Below are positions 36,923-48,916 of a stretch of 64,000 nucleotides of DNA, one piece after another. The DNA comes from Nephromyces sp. MM_2019 (taxonomy: Eukaryota > Apicomplexa > Aconoidasida > Nephromycida). Position 1 is the stretch's first letter; each line of letters opens with the position of its first letter. A program made the translations under genes and the position numbers. The DNA lies in NCBI GenBank assembly GCA_015657535.1, contig JADHZB010001973.1, positions 38,649 through 102,648 on the forward strand, in the 5' to 3' direction. A model generated the notes under the pieces. The model made no database searches. It was given only the letters and a program-made list of their open reading frames with translations, and was not told the origin of the DNA.

Positions 36923-37386
36923 TTATAGTTTAGGATTGCTCGAGTCCTTTTTAGTTTCATCAAATTTCTTATAAACATTGTTACGTATAACAAGATCCCG
37001 ACGATCTTCAATAATCAAATATTTAAAAATTGCAATTTAATAGGCATTATTTTATTGAACTGTTTTAAATTTTACCTTTTCGGTTCCAGTCATCAAAATC
37101 ATCGTTTCCGACTGGGTTCCTTTTCATTGATTCTAAAGCTTGTGTTTCACCACTCTGCAAGATAATATATCCAAAGTATTCATAATATAAGTGAGCTTAC
37201 TAAAAGTTCTGATTCAGCACTATCTTGGAACTCTAATGGTAGTATATCATCCTTATCCTGGTTCTCGAATCCAAATGGCAATAAGCTGGAATAAGATTTC
37301 AAGCTTGACGACTCCAAAAATATTATTTTCATTATAAATGAAGATGCCAATAAGCAAATACTCAGCATGACGGTGAAACTTGACAT
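36923..37386 (-). CDS. Small protein with N-terminal signal peptide or anchor, unknown
   Basis: Three exons, 37201-37386, 37076-37154 and 36923-37005, close in phase to 115 residues. The frame is open to a TTG at 37410, but the first ATG is 37386. The N-terminus reads MSSFTVMLSICLLASSFIMK, a hydrophobic run of about 20 residues that could be a cleaved signal peptide or a membrane anchor. The rest is hydrophilic and charged (FENQDKDDILPLEF; NDDFDDWNRKDRRDLV). No family recognised. It lies 233 bases upstream of the RNase H2C start on the same strand. A small ER or secretory-pathway protein is the simplest reading, by inference. Confidence 0.6.
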
Positions 37387-38692
37387 TTCAATTCTTGATG
37401 GCCCATGCAAAATAATTTTTATGTTTCTCAGAGTTCAGATATCATTATCATAAAATTGTGTAGTTACAAACAATTAACAGAAATTATTTCTCAAAAACTT
37501 GACAAATTAAATATTTTCATATTCCCTAATATCAATAAAATTCTAGAATCGTTTAATGGATAAAATTTTTAATGAAGTTTTAATTGAATCACCTCATTTT
37601 TATAAAATATCAAAGATCATATCAATAGCAAGATTGATAGGACTAAAACAGCTTCCCATAAGTTAACTAGTGTCTTTAAATTTCCTAACTCAAGCGAGTT
37701 TGGCAACCTCATGAAAGCCTCAAATAATTTTATTGGAATCCAGGAATTTGTAAGTATTAAGTATCCATTTGAGCCTATTTACCTTGCGAAAACGTTTAAC
37801 TAGACTGTTGTAGAATTGTTATTAGCTCAAAACTGATTATTAAATCTGAACAAATTGAGCAACTCTATAACAAATCAATGCAGTATTAATCTCAGATGTT
37901 CATGCTAATAATTTATAGCTGACACTAGGAGGCATATTTTATAATTTTCCACAACTAAGTAAGCACTTTTTTAAATTCCAAAAATTAATTATGAATCAAC
38001 ATCTTATTTACTTAGCTATTTAAGTATCATAATTAATAGCTATAATATGTTTGCTTAATGATAAAATTTTGTGCTTAATTAGTGAATACTAATCAATATT
38101 TGTTAATTATTTGTCCTTTCCAATTTTGAATTAGCTAAACACTAGTCTTAACTTAAAATGGTTAGCTTAAAAACCAGTGCTCTAATTCATAAGTGATGAA
38201 ATGTAAACTAAAGGAATATATACAAGCTGACCCAGAATTTACATCGTCTTGCTCACTTTGCATTGATTTTGATTTATTAAATCCCAACTCACTTCGTAAT
38301 GCACATCTAAAATTTTTGTTAATGTAACTTTTATAAGGCACACCACACCTAGCTTTAGCATACATCATACATCACCTTTGTTGATTTAAAATAGGACTTA
38401 ATTATAAGATGATGTTTATTATTTAAATATAAATTAGTTCCCTCGGTTCAAAATTCTTCAATTGGTTTAACATAACTACTGTAGCTCAATAGATATACAA
38501 GTCAAAATAGCAACACGCATACATATTTTCGTACTCATATTAATTTCAAATCCTGAACAAACACAATTGAGGAATTGAACTACATAAAGACACACACAGT
38601 ACCCATGGTTTCATTTTTTAACTATAATGAATCAAAATTTTTACTTTGTGAGCTTTCTTTGGTTAAATAGTGAAAAAGCTTAACATTAGGCA
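37387..38692. other. Intergenic region with two weak coding candidates
   Basis: Between the signal-anchor protein (-) and NELF-C (+). A 67-codon minus-strand frame with two ATGs at 38162-38368 and a possible plus-strand exon pair near 37605-37973 are discussed elsewhere; neither is firm. The last 200 bases before NELF-C are CA-rich on the top strand. Confidence 0.45.
38162..38368 (-). CDS. Possible small ORF, unknown
   Basis: Begins ATG-ATG at 38368 and runs 68 codons to a TAA with a fairly normal amino-acid mix (KARCGVPYKSYINK; QDDVNSGSACIYSF). There is no recognisable domain. It could be a first exon, since a GTAAAT donor-like site lies within it after QDD. Length alone is weak evidence in AT-rich DNA. 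Confidence 0.2.
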   Translation of the reverse strand: MMYAKARCGVPYKSYINKNFRCALRSELGFNKSKSMQSEQDDVNSGSACIYSFSLHFITYELEHWFLS

Positions 38693-41600
38693 ATGGATCC
38701 AGCTGCTAGAGGTCTGGATGAACACCTGGACCTCCAGGAATGCTCACTGGAAGAGTACAAAAGTAAAATTACATAATTAGACTCCCCTGTACAATTCAAT
38801 AGATAATATACGACCTTTTTGAAGAATTTAATTGCTCATTATCTCAAAACAACTTTAGAAATACTATCATTGTACAAAATCATGCACCAATTTATGCTAT
38901 ACAATAGAAATACATGATTTACGTCATTGGCTGACAAAAATATAAATTGAGCGCTTGTTTCACACTTGTTTGAAATTTTGATTCATGAAGCTAATTTTAA
39001 TGGTATAACTATTTAAATGATAAAAATGCCTAAAATTTTCAGAATCCTTGGAACTTGTTTCCTGCAAGGATGCTATTATGGATAACGATGTTTTTACACA
39101 CCTAAAAAAGATTACGAGTTATAAATTCAACAACCTATTTCCCCAAAATGTTAACCGAAGTGACTTCGCAGCTACAAGAGCTCTTAATAGAGAGGCTCTT
39201 AATATACTTGTTGAAGGTTATGAGGGCTATGCTTGGCTGTGCCAAGTTGCAGCGGAAGTATACAGTTCTCTAGAAGAGGCTGAGAAAAGCGTAACAGAGA
39301 ACCTATATGAAGCTCATGAACATAACAATATCGTACGATATTCAAATGCTATGAAAAAAATACATGGATTATTGAGTTGCCAATTGATTTTAATTATTAT
39401 ATTTCAGTGACTAAATTTAATCTAGGGCTGTGTCCATAATTAAACTTTGAATTTTTTTATGCAATAACCATATTTTAACTGTTTAATCCCAATCAATATC
39501 ATTTAGCTTTAAATTTCGTTGCTTCTTACTATTCAGATATTTAAAGGGCTCTGTGAGCAACTTGCTTTAAATTATGACACTTTGACTATGCGTAAGCAAA
39601 CCAAAATTTTCCATAAATTATTAAAGCTTGTTTATTAAACAAAAAATCATTTTTAGGAAGATTCATGGACCAACAAAGGGACCATGGTAGCTGGAACCCG
39701 CCTGAATTTTATTGGCAATTAATGAAGGTTGAACTCTTTTTGAACTCCTTCATTATATATAAGTTATGACTTTTATCATATGCACTTAAAATTCTCTTAG
39801 AACCCAACAGTTATCTCACAAATGCTAAAACTATACCACGAAAAACCAAAGGATGAGTTCTTAGCTTGTTGGTTTCAAGATTACATTCATCAGAGCCGAA
39901 TGCAAGCTGCTTTACCACCTGATCTTTTGACTACAGAAGAGGTGGGTATCATTATTTGGTCCCTTCTATAAACTATTTAAGGATCTAAGCTTAAAACAAC
40001 AATGTTTAGCTATGCCACAACTTTTTATCTTAATCTATTTCAGCTTTCCAAACTAACTAGCAATTTTAACGTGTTTACTCTTCGCATGAGTGAAGAAATA
40101 AGCAAGTATTTATTCAAGGTAAATATTTATATCTTTCTTTGGTAGCATCTTAGTCATTTATTATATACTAAAGCAATTCTCATTTTACCTATATATGACT
40201 TTTTTTTATAATCTCCTTAATATTTTGTGTACTTTTAGGATTTACGAACCGAATTCGATGATATAAACCCAGACAATATATGTCAATTATTTTGTTATGC
40301 CGAAAATGCCTATTTTTACTCACAAGCACTTCTTCATTTTATTATAAGATGGAGACCAGATTTTTCTGGCTGCAGAAGACTCTCACAATTATTATGTAAA
40401 AATGTCATGAACCCACCATCATACTGGCTTGATATCAATAAGCGAGAGAAGGAATACTCAGCAAGTCAAATAAATTTATTGATGACAAATTTAACCAAGT
40501 AAAAGATAAAATTAGAATTAAATATCTTTTTCGACTTGATTATGTTTCACTTATCTCCACATATTACACAGGTATAAGAAGCTTTATAACTTATTTCGTT
40601 CAATTTGCCGTACCCAAGTCGACGGTAAATTAATCCTTCAGAGTGATGAAGTTTGTGAATTCTATGACTCTTTAAAAATAATCATAGATTCTTTTGAATC
40701 TTATCAAACCCTGCTATATGAGAGAGAGAAATTTGAGTCTTTAAATAACTTTCCTTTAAGTATGCATGATAAATCTTATCATGATTCATACACTAATAAT
40801 AAAGATCTTGATAACCCTCCCGAACATGTGAGTGATCCAACGACAAACCACATATCGACAATGGCTGAAGAGAATAATGTCGAGAATCTTATTGCAGGTT
40901 TGCATTCATATACTCCAGTACATCTAAATTACTTAGCCTCTTTTTTTAACCCTGAAAAGCTTCAAAAATATATAATCTTGTTGATTAGATCCATCTAATA
41001 ATCCTGAAAGGCTTTCAACCCAGCAAGATATAGCACTAATAAAAGACAGTCATAAGTAATTATGATAACAATTTTAATATGAATTATTACCATTAAACGT
41101 TTTTATAATTTTATTGTAGCCTTGTCGATATGCCCTCAGCATCACAATATGGTGGTAAGTAACTTCAAATAAATATTGACCAGTCTCATTTTTCTAATTT
41201 ATGACCAATACTATTTCTATTATCCTAAGTTCAACACTCAGCTTAAAAAATTTTTTGATGGTCTGTTATTAACGTTTCTTTCTCTTTTTTTTATAAAGGA
41301 GATAACCCTCATTGGCAAGAATACAAAAGAATGAGAACAGCACCAGAATTACCACCCATGGAAGCATTAAGAGAAAGCAGTTTGCTTGAAAGGTTATTAG
41401 AAGATTTTGTAGATGATAGAATTCATTTAACACAAAGCCAAGCTTGGGTAAAATATGCTGAACTACTCATCATTCTAACTGTTTATACACCCTACGAAAT
41501 GCTCCTAAGATGGGAAGAATCAAAACAAATGGATAAAGCAGCCAAACAAGGCTACCATGGACTTTGGAAATATGACTTTCTTGATGAGGATAGTGAGGTA

Positions 41601-44071
41601 TGTATTATTGGAAATTGTTTCTGGTTTATACTATTGCTATTCTAACTTGGATGGCCTCCAAACCACATTCTGAATTTGATCTTATATTTTTATGCATGGT
41701 TTATCTTATTTATATAAAAAACTTAATTCACAGTCTATCGATGATGATACTTACTACTATGATGAAAATGGGGAACCACAAGATAATGAAATGTTGGATA
41801 ACCTTTTTGAAATGCCCGAACATCACTTACCTGGTTCATCTTTCCGTGACCCAACATATATTAGAACTACAGATGATTTAAATTATTATAAATATCCCGA
41901 ATCATCAAACATTAATAACAAACACCACCTCCCCGAAATGGAAACAATTAAGCCAAAGAGAAGACGATGGGATGCAAAGATTCAGCCTCAAACAACATCT
42001 ACATATAATGAAACTTCGGATGAACACCATGAAAAAATTGGCCATGATCCTGCATTATCTGATACTCCTGATATTACAAGTAGCGATACATATTTAAGCA
42101 GCGTTGGCTCTGTTTCTGTAAGCCCACCTAGTGATAATTACATGAGCTCTGATAGCAATTCTGACTCAAATTCAGTTGGTAACTATAATCAAAAATTTCA
42201 AGATCCTGATGACAGTAACTCGTATGTGTCATATAAAGAAGAAACACAATCTGAAATGGATAACAGCGAATTAGCTCATAAAGACTCAAACCGATCTAAT
42301 AATTTTCAAGAAAGATATTACAGACAGAATTTCGGATCCGGCAAGAGAGCACCACCTTATTATGGACATAATAATGCACCAGAAATGAATGATTTTAATT
42401 ACACTAATTCACAACATGAAGGAGAATCAGAACATGAATCGCATTTAACATTCTTCACGGAGTCTGAATCATCAAACGCTGGCGAAAATTATTACAATAG
42501 AAAGGAATCGCCAAGCTTTGGAAGAGGAAAAATTCCAGCTCTTATGTTCAATGGTAAAAAGCTTAAAAGTTATTCAAAAAATTCAAGCTTCCGCCAAGAT
42601 GAAGACTTAGAAGATAATGATTATATTGATAATGATGAAGATGAAATGAACGAAGGTGCCTCAGGCTTGAACCCCTCAGAGCTTGTCAGTTCCATCTACA
42701 AAGATGCTTTGACTGGGAAAAAGCTGGGAATAAATAAGTCTCTTACAAGAAAAAAAAGGCAAAGATTGAAGGAAATGTTTAAAACTTTCAAAGAAGAATA
42801 TATTCACTATAGCAATATTGCAAGGAAAGAGTTGTTTGAAGTAAGAATTGCCATTTTTCTGTACTTTTTCAACTTATAAATAATCTTCTGATCATTCTTG
42901 GTTGCAGATTTACAAAATTACAAGAGATAAATCCAAAAACATCAATGTTAAAATCCACAACTTCCAATCACTTTTAAGGACTAACATTGCAGCTTCGGCT
43001 GCAATAAAGTACATAGAGTATTACTTATTCCATGTGGCTCCTGACCCTTTAGCTGCTCTCTCTGACTCAATATTACTACTCTTAAAGATGATCGCAGATT
43101 ATCATGCTCCCCAAATAGTTGCAATCCTTTTGCTGTTAAGGTAAGTAATCTACCTTTTAATGGGTGATGAAATGTCTCAGTATACTAAAGTAAACATGAA
43201 TTTTTTTATTCGCATCTTAGAAAAAACTTTGAATCAGGAACCGATTCTTCCATAAACAATTTTAATAACCTTCATTCAAATGTTAGTTATTACTTATTAA
43301 ATTTACACTCCTCAAAGTTATTTTTATTGACTGTTATATAATTTATTTAATAAATCTCATAGAAAAGGAGTAAAATAATCACTTTTTTCATTTACCTTTG
43401 CCGCTTTGAAAATGAATATATTTCGGTAATGACAATCGTTATTAGATTGGTAAGCACTAACATTTTATTCTTTTTACAAAACAATAACTTCATTATTGGA
43501 CTGGGAGTAGGTTGACAAGATGGATAAATCTATGATCAGAGCTTTCCTGATTTTATTGTTGGATCACTGTGGGCCTCCCTATTCTTCAGAGTTTTGTAGG
43601 CCACTATTCAGTTTGCTTAAGAAATGTGTCAAACTTTGTAAGTCAAATTAGAAATAGAAACTATAGAACTTTAGGAATAACTTTTATTGCTTCAATCCCA
43701 ACAGCTGTTTTTGATATAAATGAAAAAGAATCAACAGTGGAGAAAAAACTACTTCGTAAAACTGTAATTAGATTTTTAGAAGATGCGAAGCACACTGATC
43801 AACCAAAATCAACTCCACCTGATGTACGATTATATCAATTTACCTTGTATTTAGATCATTCATATATTACGCTTTTTCAATTTTAACGCAGAATTAACTC
43901 TAAGCCAGAACGCTTAGAATTTAGATAGAAACATATTCATCTTATTATGATATCTTGGCTTTCATTTAAATATGAATATAATATAACTTTTTTTTTATTT
44001 CCTTGAATCTCGCACAGATCATTTCAAGCATAGAGGAATTATTATCTTCAATTGACGACAAGAAAGTCTGA
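38693..44071 (+). CDS. NELFCD: Negative elongation factor subunit C/D (NELF-C, TH1 family) with a large insertion
   Basis: Sixteen exons close in phase to about 1141 residues: 38693-38762, 39043-39332, 39537-39591, 39657-39727, 39801-39941, 40044-40118, 40239-40498, 40572-40979, 41120-41154, 41299-41597, 41734-42840, 42908-43140, 43368-43449, 43511-43637, 43705-43823, 44018-44071. The exon 13 acceptor (43368 or 43371) is not settled. NELF-C resemblance runs along both ends. Near the start: QECSLEEYK, DAIMDNDVFTHLKKI, then a helix like the human SENYTAVAQTVNLLAEWL region. In the middle: CYAENAYFYSQALLHF with a GCRRLSQLL helix. Near the end: YISVMTIVIRLVDKMDKSMI then a GPPYSSEF segment matching the human LIRYFVTEVLDVIAPPYTSDF stretch. 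NELF holds RNA polymerase II paused near promoters. A roughly 370-residue acidic, Ser/Asn-rich block (exon 11) interrupts the fold, making the protein about twice the usual 590 residues. Confidence 0.8.
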
Positions 44072-45790
44072 TTCGATGAAATTCACTAAGGGAAACTTCT
44101 TAATATTTTTTTTCAATTTCTATTTCTCATCAGATTTTTCATTGAACCATATAATGTAATCTCTAAAATTGTAACGACTCATTTATCTAAACCTATAACC
44201 AGATTAAAAGATATTTGTCCAATCAAATATTCATACAGTTGTTTTTGCAATAGTCTATATTATTTAATTTGTTGATATATAAGCTTTATTTTGTTCAAGT
44301 TTAGTGTAAACAACCTAGTATAGCTGAATTTCATGAGGGTTCTATTAGCTGCGATTAAAAATCATTCTCAATTTATTTCCTTTATTAAATTGAACCACTT
44401 AAAACATCATATCTAAAGTTCGAGAGTGGAAGATCTTATTTATATTTATGTAAGTTATATATATATAGCGTACATCTTTTACCATTTTTAATTCTCAACT
44501 AATTTCAGGGAAAATTAATAGCAAAATATATTCTTACGAAGTTAAAAATTAATGAAGCCTAGCTTCATTAATTTTTGAAATATTCAATTTTAGTATCAAG
44601 AAAAAGTTGTAGCTAAAAGTGTGAATATGGATATGAATCCAAAATTTGATATTTGAACTCCTTAAAGATACTGCTTCTTAACAATTTAAAGCATTTGAAA
44701 GTGAATAATAATATGGAGTGGTTTTATGATGAAAGCAAGTTGAAATTATAAAGCTCATAATTGTTGGATGTATATTTGTTGAAATATCAACCCATGATCA
44801 TCATCATTTCCATATACATATGATGAATTCGAAATCAAATTTTTGATTCAGAGTATCGAAAATCATGTTGCTATGTAGACAGGAATTTTGTGTTAGTAAC
44901 CTAAGACATAACTTTTATGGGCCGAGTTTAAATCCATCCATTTATTATAACGGCAAATGTATTTTTCTTAATTTCTTGCAATTAATAAGCTCAGTTTTGC
45001 AACTAAAATTCGAGCTTAATGAAAATTGTATATGAAATTGAATTATTTGTACAATAATTTGATATTGAATCAGCTTTTCATGCTTGTGTTTCATCATATA
45101 TCCTAAAAATTAAAATTCACGGTGAAATAAAACAGATAAATTTAAAGAGCACAAAAAATGTGTTAACAAGTAAAACAATCAATTATTGAGTCGGAGCAAG
45201 CAAGCATTTTCAGTTTGATATCTTTTGTTTGATATATAAGCTTTTTGTTCAGTTTTTTTAATTTTTTCTGAGTTTTCTTGTGAGATTGTTTGTTTCCCTA
45301 GTAGAAAGTTTAAATTAATAAAAAAAATCGACTTGTGTGCTTTAAACCCAACAGAAATGGTAAAACACAATAATGCTATCTTGAAATTCAGCACACATGA
45401 ATAACTTTAGAGAAAGTACTTTGTCATCATAATAATGTTAAGTATCTAGGTGAATGTGCATATGTTTGCACATCTATTAAAAGCTCTAAATTCAAGAAAC
45501 TAAATAATTAGAACATTATTTTACTATTTTAAGAAAGCTGCACTAGTGGTAATTCACTAATGGTAAACTGAACGTAATTTAAGCACAAACTTACTAGATG
45601 ATGCACCAAAACAATTGCATCAATAACTATAATTCTTGAACATTCATGCAACTTATCAACTAAATGGGCTGTCACACAAGAAACTAACTGATTCTACTTA
45701 AGAAAGTTAATGTTATATCTTTAACTGAGTTTTTTATTTAATTTTAATAGAATTTATACTTAAAGTTTTAAAACACTTGAATTTACAGCA
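44072..45790. other. Intergenic region between NELF-C and D-LDH
   Basis: AT-rich, no supported gene. It contains a perfect inverted repeat at 44544-44576. A 70-codon minus-strand frame at 45179-45394 looks signal-peptide-like but lacks an ATG. The last 200 bases before D-LDH are A/C-rich on the sense strand. Confidence 0.55.
44544..44576. repeat. Perfect inverted repeat, 15-bp arms, 3-base loop
   Basis: Left arm 44544-44558 (AAAAATTAATGAAGC), loop CTA, right arm 44562-44576, exact reverse complement. It lies about 470 bases after the NELF-C stop codon. It could form a stable hairpin in RNA or a cruciform; a role in 3'-end formation is only a guess. Confidence 0.9.
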
Positions 45791-48700
45791 ATGAGGAACT
45801 TAAACTCAAACTTCAACAAATTAATATTGCTTTCCAGGAAACGAAATTTGTTCGGGTATCGCGAACATGGAGCTTTATTACAATCACTTACCCCATCACT
45901 TAATTACACTAGTAACTTCAATAGCTCCTCAATAGATAATGAATATAACGAAAATACTAGCTCACCAAACTTCGAATCAGATAAGATTAACTATTTACTA
46001 ACTACTACAGCCATTGGTTTGGGTTCTATTGCATTTAGTTGGAATTATTTTCAAAATGACAAATATAAATGTGATGGCACTTTCGGCTTTAATTTTTTTA
46101 ACAAATCAAATGATGACACATTCAAAAATGCTCCAAAGGAACAACAAACTGGTTTTAAAAAAATAGCAGAATTTTTAGGTCCATCAAAATATTCCTTAGA
46201 TTACGATACAAGGGAAAGTTTGGCTTCAGACACTTCATCTGCAAAAGGAAAAGTTCCCGAAATGGTAACTTACCCAGGTAGATTACCTAGATTATCTCTT
46301 TATAAATTTTGTTTGATTTTAGAAAACTTGGACTAAGATGTAACAGTCTTTAATACTTTTATTTTAAAATTCATAGAATCTACAGAAGATGTTAGTGGAA
46401 TATTAAAGTTTTGTAACCAATACAACATACCCGTTTTGCCTTATGGAAGCGGAACAAGTTTAGAAGGAAATGCAGTTTGTATGAGTGGTAATTTAGCCTA
46501 GTATTTATTATTATAAGATGATTTACGCACGTATAATTAAAATTCTTAGGAGGAGTTGTTATTAACATGACAAGGATGACCAAAATTAAAAGCATGTCTA
46601 CAGACAGCTCTGTAAGCAGTAAATAAAAATACTTATTTCATCTATGTTTTTTTATGCTTCATATTGAAACTTAATTTAGGATGTAACTGTTGAATGTGGT
46701 ATACAATGGATGGATCTAAATGATAAAATTCAAAATACAGGACTTTTTTACCCAATTGTAACTGGAAATGATATATTTGAAATGCTTTATTTACACATTC
46801 TTATATTAAAAGGATCCAGGTCCCGGAGCTTCAATTGGAGGAATGATCTCGACTCGTTGTAGTGGTAATTACAGATTCATAACATTTTTAGATTTTAAAG
46901 GAATTTAATTTTTAAATAAAATTTATTTCTCAGGAACTAATGCTGTAAGATATGGTGTGATGAAGGATTGGGTTCTTGCACTGACAGTTGTACTTGTTGA
47001 TGGAACTGTGATGAAACTCGGTATGGGATCAGTTTGCAATTTTTCTAAAACAGCGATTTATAAATGAATTATATATATATATACGATGTTAAATATTCTA
47101 TATTTTTAATTTTCTTTATCTTACTAAGAAGACCTTGATAACATATTTATTCTCTTAGGTACCAGAGCAAGGAAGGATGCAGCAGGATATGATTTAGTTC
47201 GTCTTTTTTGTGGATCTGATGGCACACTTGGTAATCTATTGTTATTTTGTAGATTCCTTTTTCATTTGTACATTTAATGCACTTTATTACTATCTTATTT
47301 CACATAAGTTTAAATTAATCAATTTTATAATAGGTGTTATTACTGAAGCAACTTTGAAGTTAACTCCCATACCAAAACATGAATACGTAGCGGTAAGTTA
47401 TAAGAGTAATCCTTTGTAACCATTTCTGGTTTTTAAGTCTATGCCAATCCTTCCCTCTACTCAACATTATAATATATGTACTTTAGGTTTGCTCATTTCC
47501 TGATATTAAGAGCGCGTGTGACTGTGTAAAGGATGTTACCAAAGCTGGGGTCCAAGTAAGCAAGAAAATTTTTTTCATAGATTTTAGAAACCCAACTCTG
47601 AGAATAATCTAGATTATAAACAACTTTATCTTTCTAAGCCATTATTTTTTAATTAACATAGATAGGTTGCGCTGAAATGATGGATGCAGAATCTGTTGAC
47701 TGTATGAATAGAAACCTAGAAACTCCTTTACCAATCAGCCCATGCGTTATGTTCAAATTTACAGGTTATAAGTTATACGATTCTCCCTATTAATTTCAAT
47801 TAACCATTAATATTATACAGGAAATAAAGGTCATGTTGAAGAATCGATTCAAATTGCCGAAAAGGTGAATGAATTTTCAGTTTCCAATTAAACTTATATT
47901 TAAAAAAATTATCTCAGATTGCTAAAGGGAATAATGGAAAAGATTTTATATATCGAACCGAAAATGGTGCTAAAGAATTATGGGCTGCCAGGAAATATAT
48001 TTTTACGAACCTCCAAAGTGAACTCCCAGAGACTCATAAAGTTTTAAACACTGACGTATGCGTACCAACTGGAATGTAATTTAATTAAATCATGATAAAT
48101 ACATAATTCAAAAAGACTATTAATTATTTCTCTTAACAAGTTTTCCTATATCTTAACATTGATTTTAACATTTATTAACATCCTTTTACCTATCGATAAC
48201 TTAAAAGCCATACAATACCGATTATGAAATTTTAATAATTTTTTATTTAGGCTTTCAACTCTTGCAGCTGATACAAAAAAAGACTTTAACCAAGTTGATA
48301 CTCCAGCTTTTGTTTTTGGTATTCGAATAATTTATTTTGAAAACAATATCTGCTTAATTCATTTTAATTACTTAAACAGGGCATGTTGGAGATGGGAACT
48401 TCCATATGATGATTGTTTATGATGATACAAATAAGCAACTCAAAGATGTATAGTAACTTCAATTTTAATAACCAGAAAAAATATTTTTAATTTTATTTTT
48501 CAGAATGTATGGAAACTTTATGAAAGAATGATAGATCGTGCTATATCTATGGGAGGAACATGTTCCGGTATGCACATTATACTACCTGAATTACTTCGCT
48601 TTGTATTTCATTGAATTTGTGACCCTTTTGGAATTTTTAGTACAATAAAAAATTTAATTTATTTTGAATATTACTTTACATATAATTTATACAGGTGAAC

Positions 48701-48916
48701 ATGGAATTGGAGTCGGAAAGAAAAAGTTTCTTAAGTTGATGGTAACAAATCATTATCTATTGCATTTCTTTTATAAGCTTAAGCTTTTGCTATAACAATA
48801 ATGACTACCTCGCTACCTTTTCACAGTACAATGAAGATACCCTCAATTTAATGAAAAGATTGAAACAAGTTTTTGATCCTAAAGGGTTGATGAACCCAGG
48901 GAAAATTTTTGATTAA
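45791..48916 (+). CDS. LDHD: Mitochondrial FAD-linked D-lactate dehydrogenase (LDHD/DLD1 family)
   Basis: Seventeen exons close in phase to 572 residues: 45791-46277, 46377-46487, 46550-46611, 46680-46757, 46813-46864, 46934-47020, 47159-47230, 47334-47392, 47487-47555, 47662-47764, 47821-47864, 47918-48075, 48251-48318, 48380-48447, 48504-48567, 48695-48741, 48827-48916. The basic Ser/Asn-rich start (RKRNLFGYR) suits a mitochondrial presequence, followed by a hydrophobic stretch at about 76-95. The FAD_binding_4 domain shows PYGSGTSLEG (184-193), DPGPGASIGGM (247-257), GTNAVRYG, and DAAGYDLVRLFCGSDGTLG. The C-terminal FAD-oxidase domain shows GHVGDGNFH (484-492) and GEHGIGVGK (528-536), ending GLMNPGKIFD. 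The enzyme oxidises D-lactate or D-2-hydroxyacids to 2-oxoacids and passes electrons to cytochrome c or quinone. Confidence 0.95.

Noticed and set aside
37557..37667. ATG frame MDKIFNEVLIESPHFYK on the plus strand
   Set aside because: Closes after 36 codons and cannot be joined in phase to the neighbouring open segment by any normal-length intron.
45179..45394. Signal-peptide-like minus-strand frame
   Set aside because: It opens with GTG, and no ATG or upstream exon was found.
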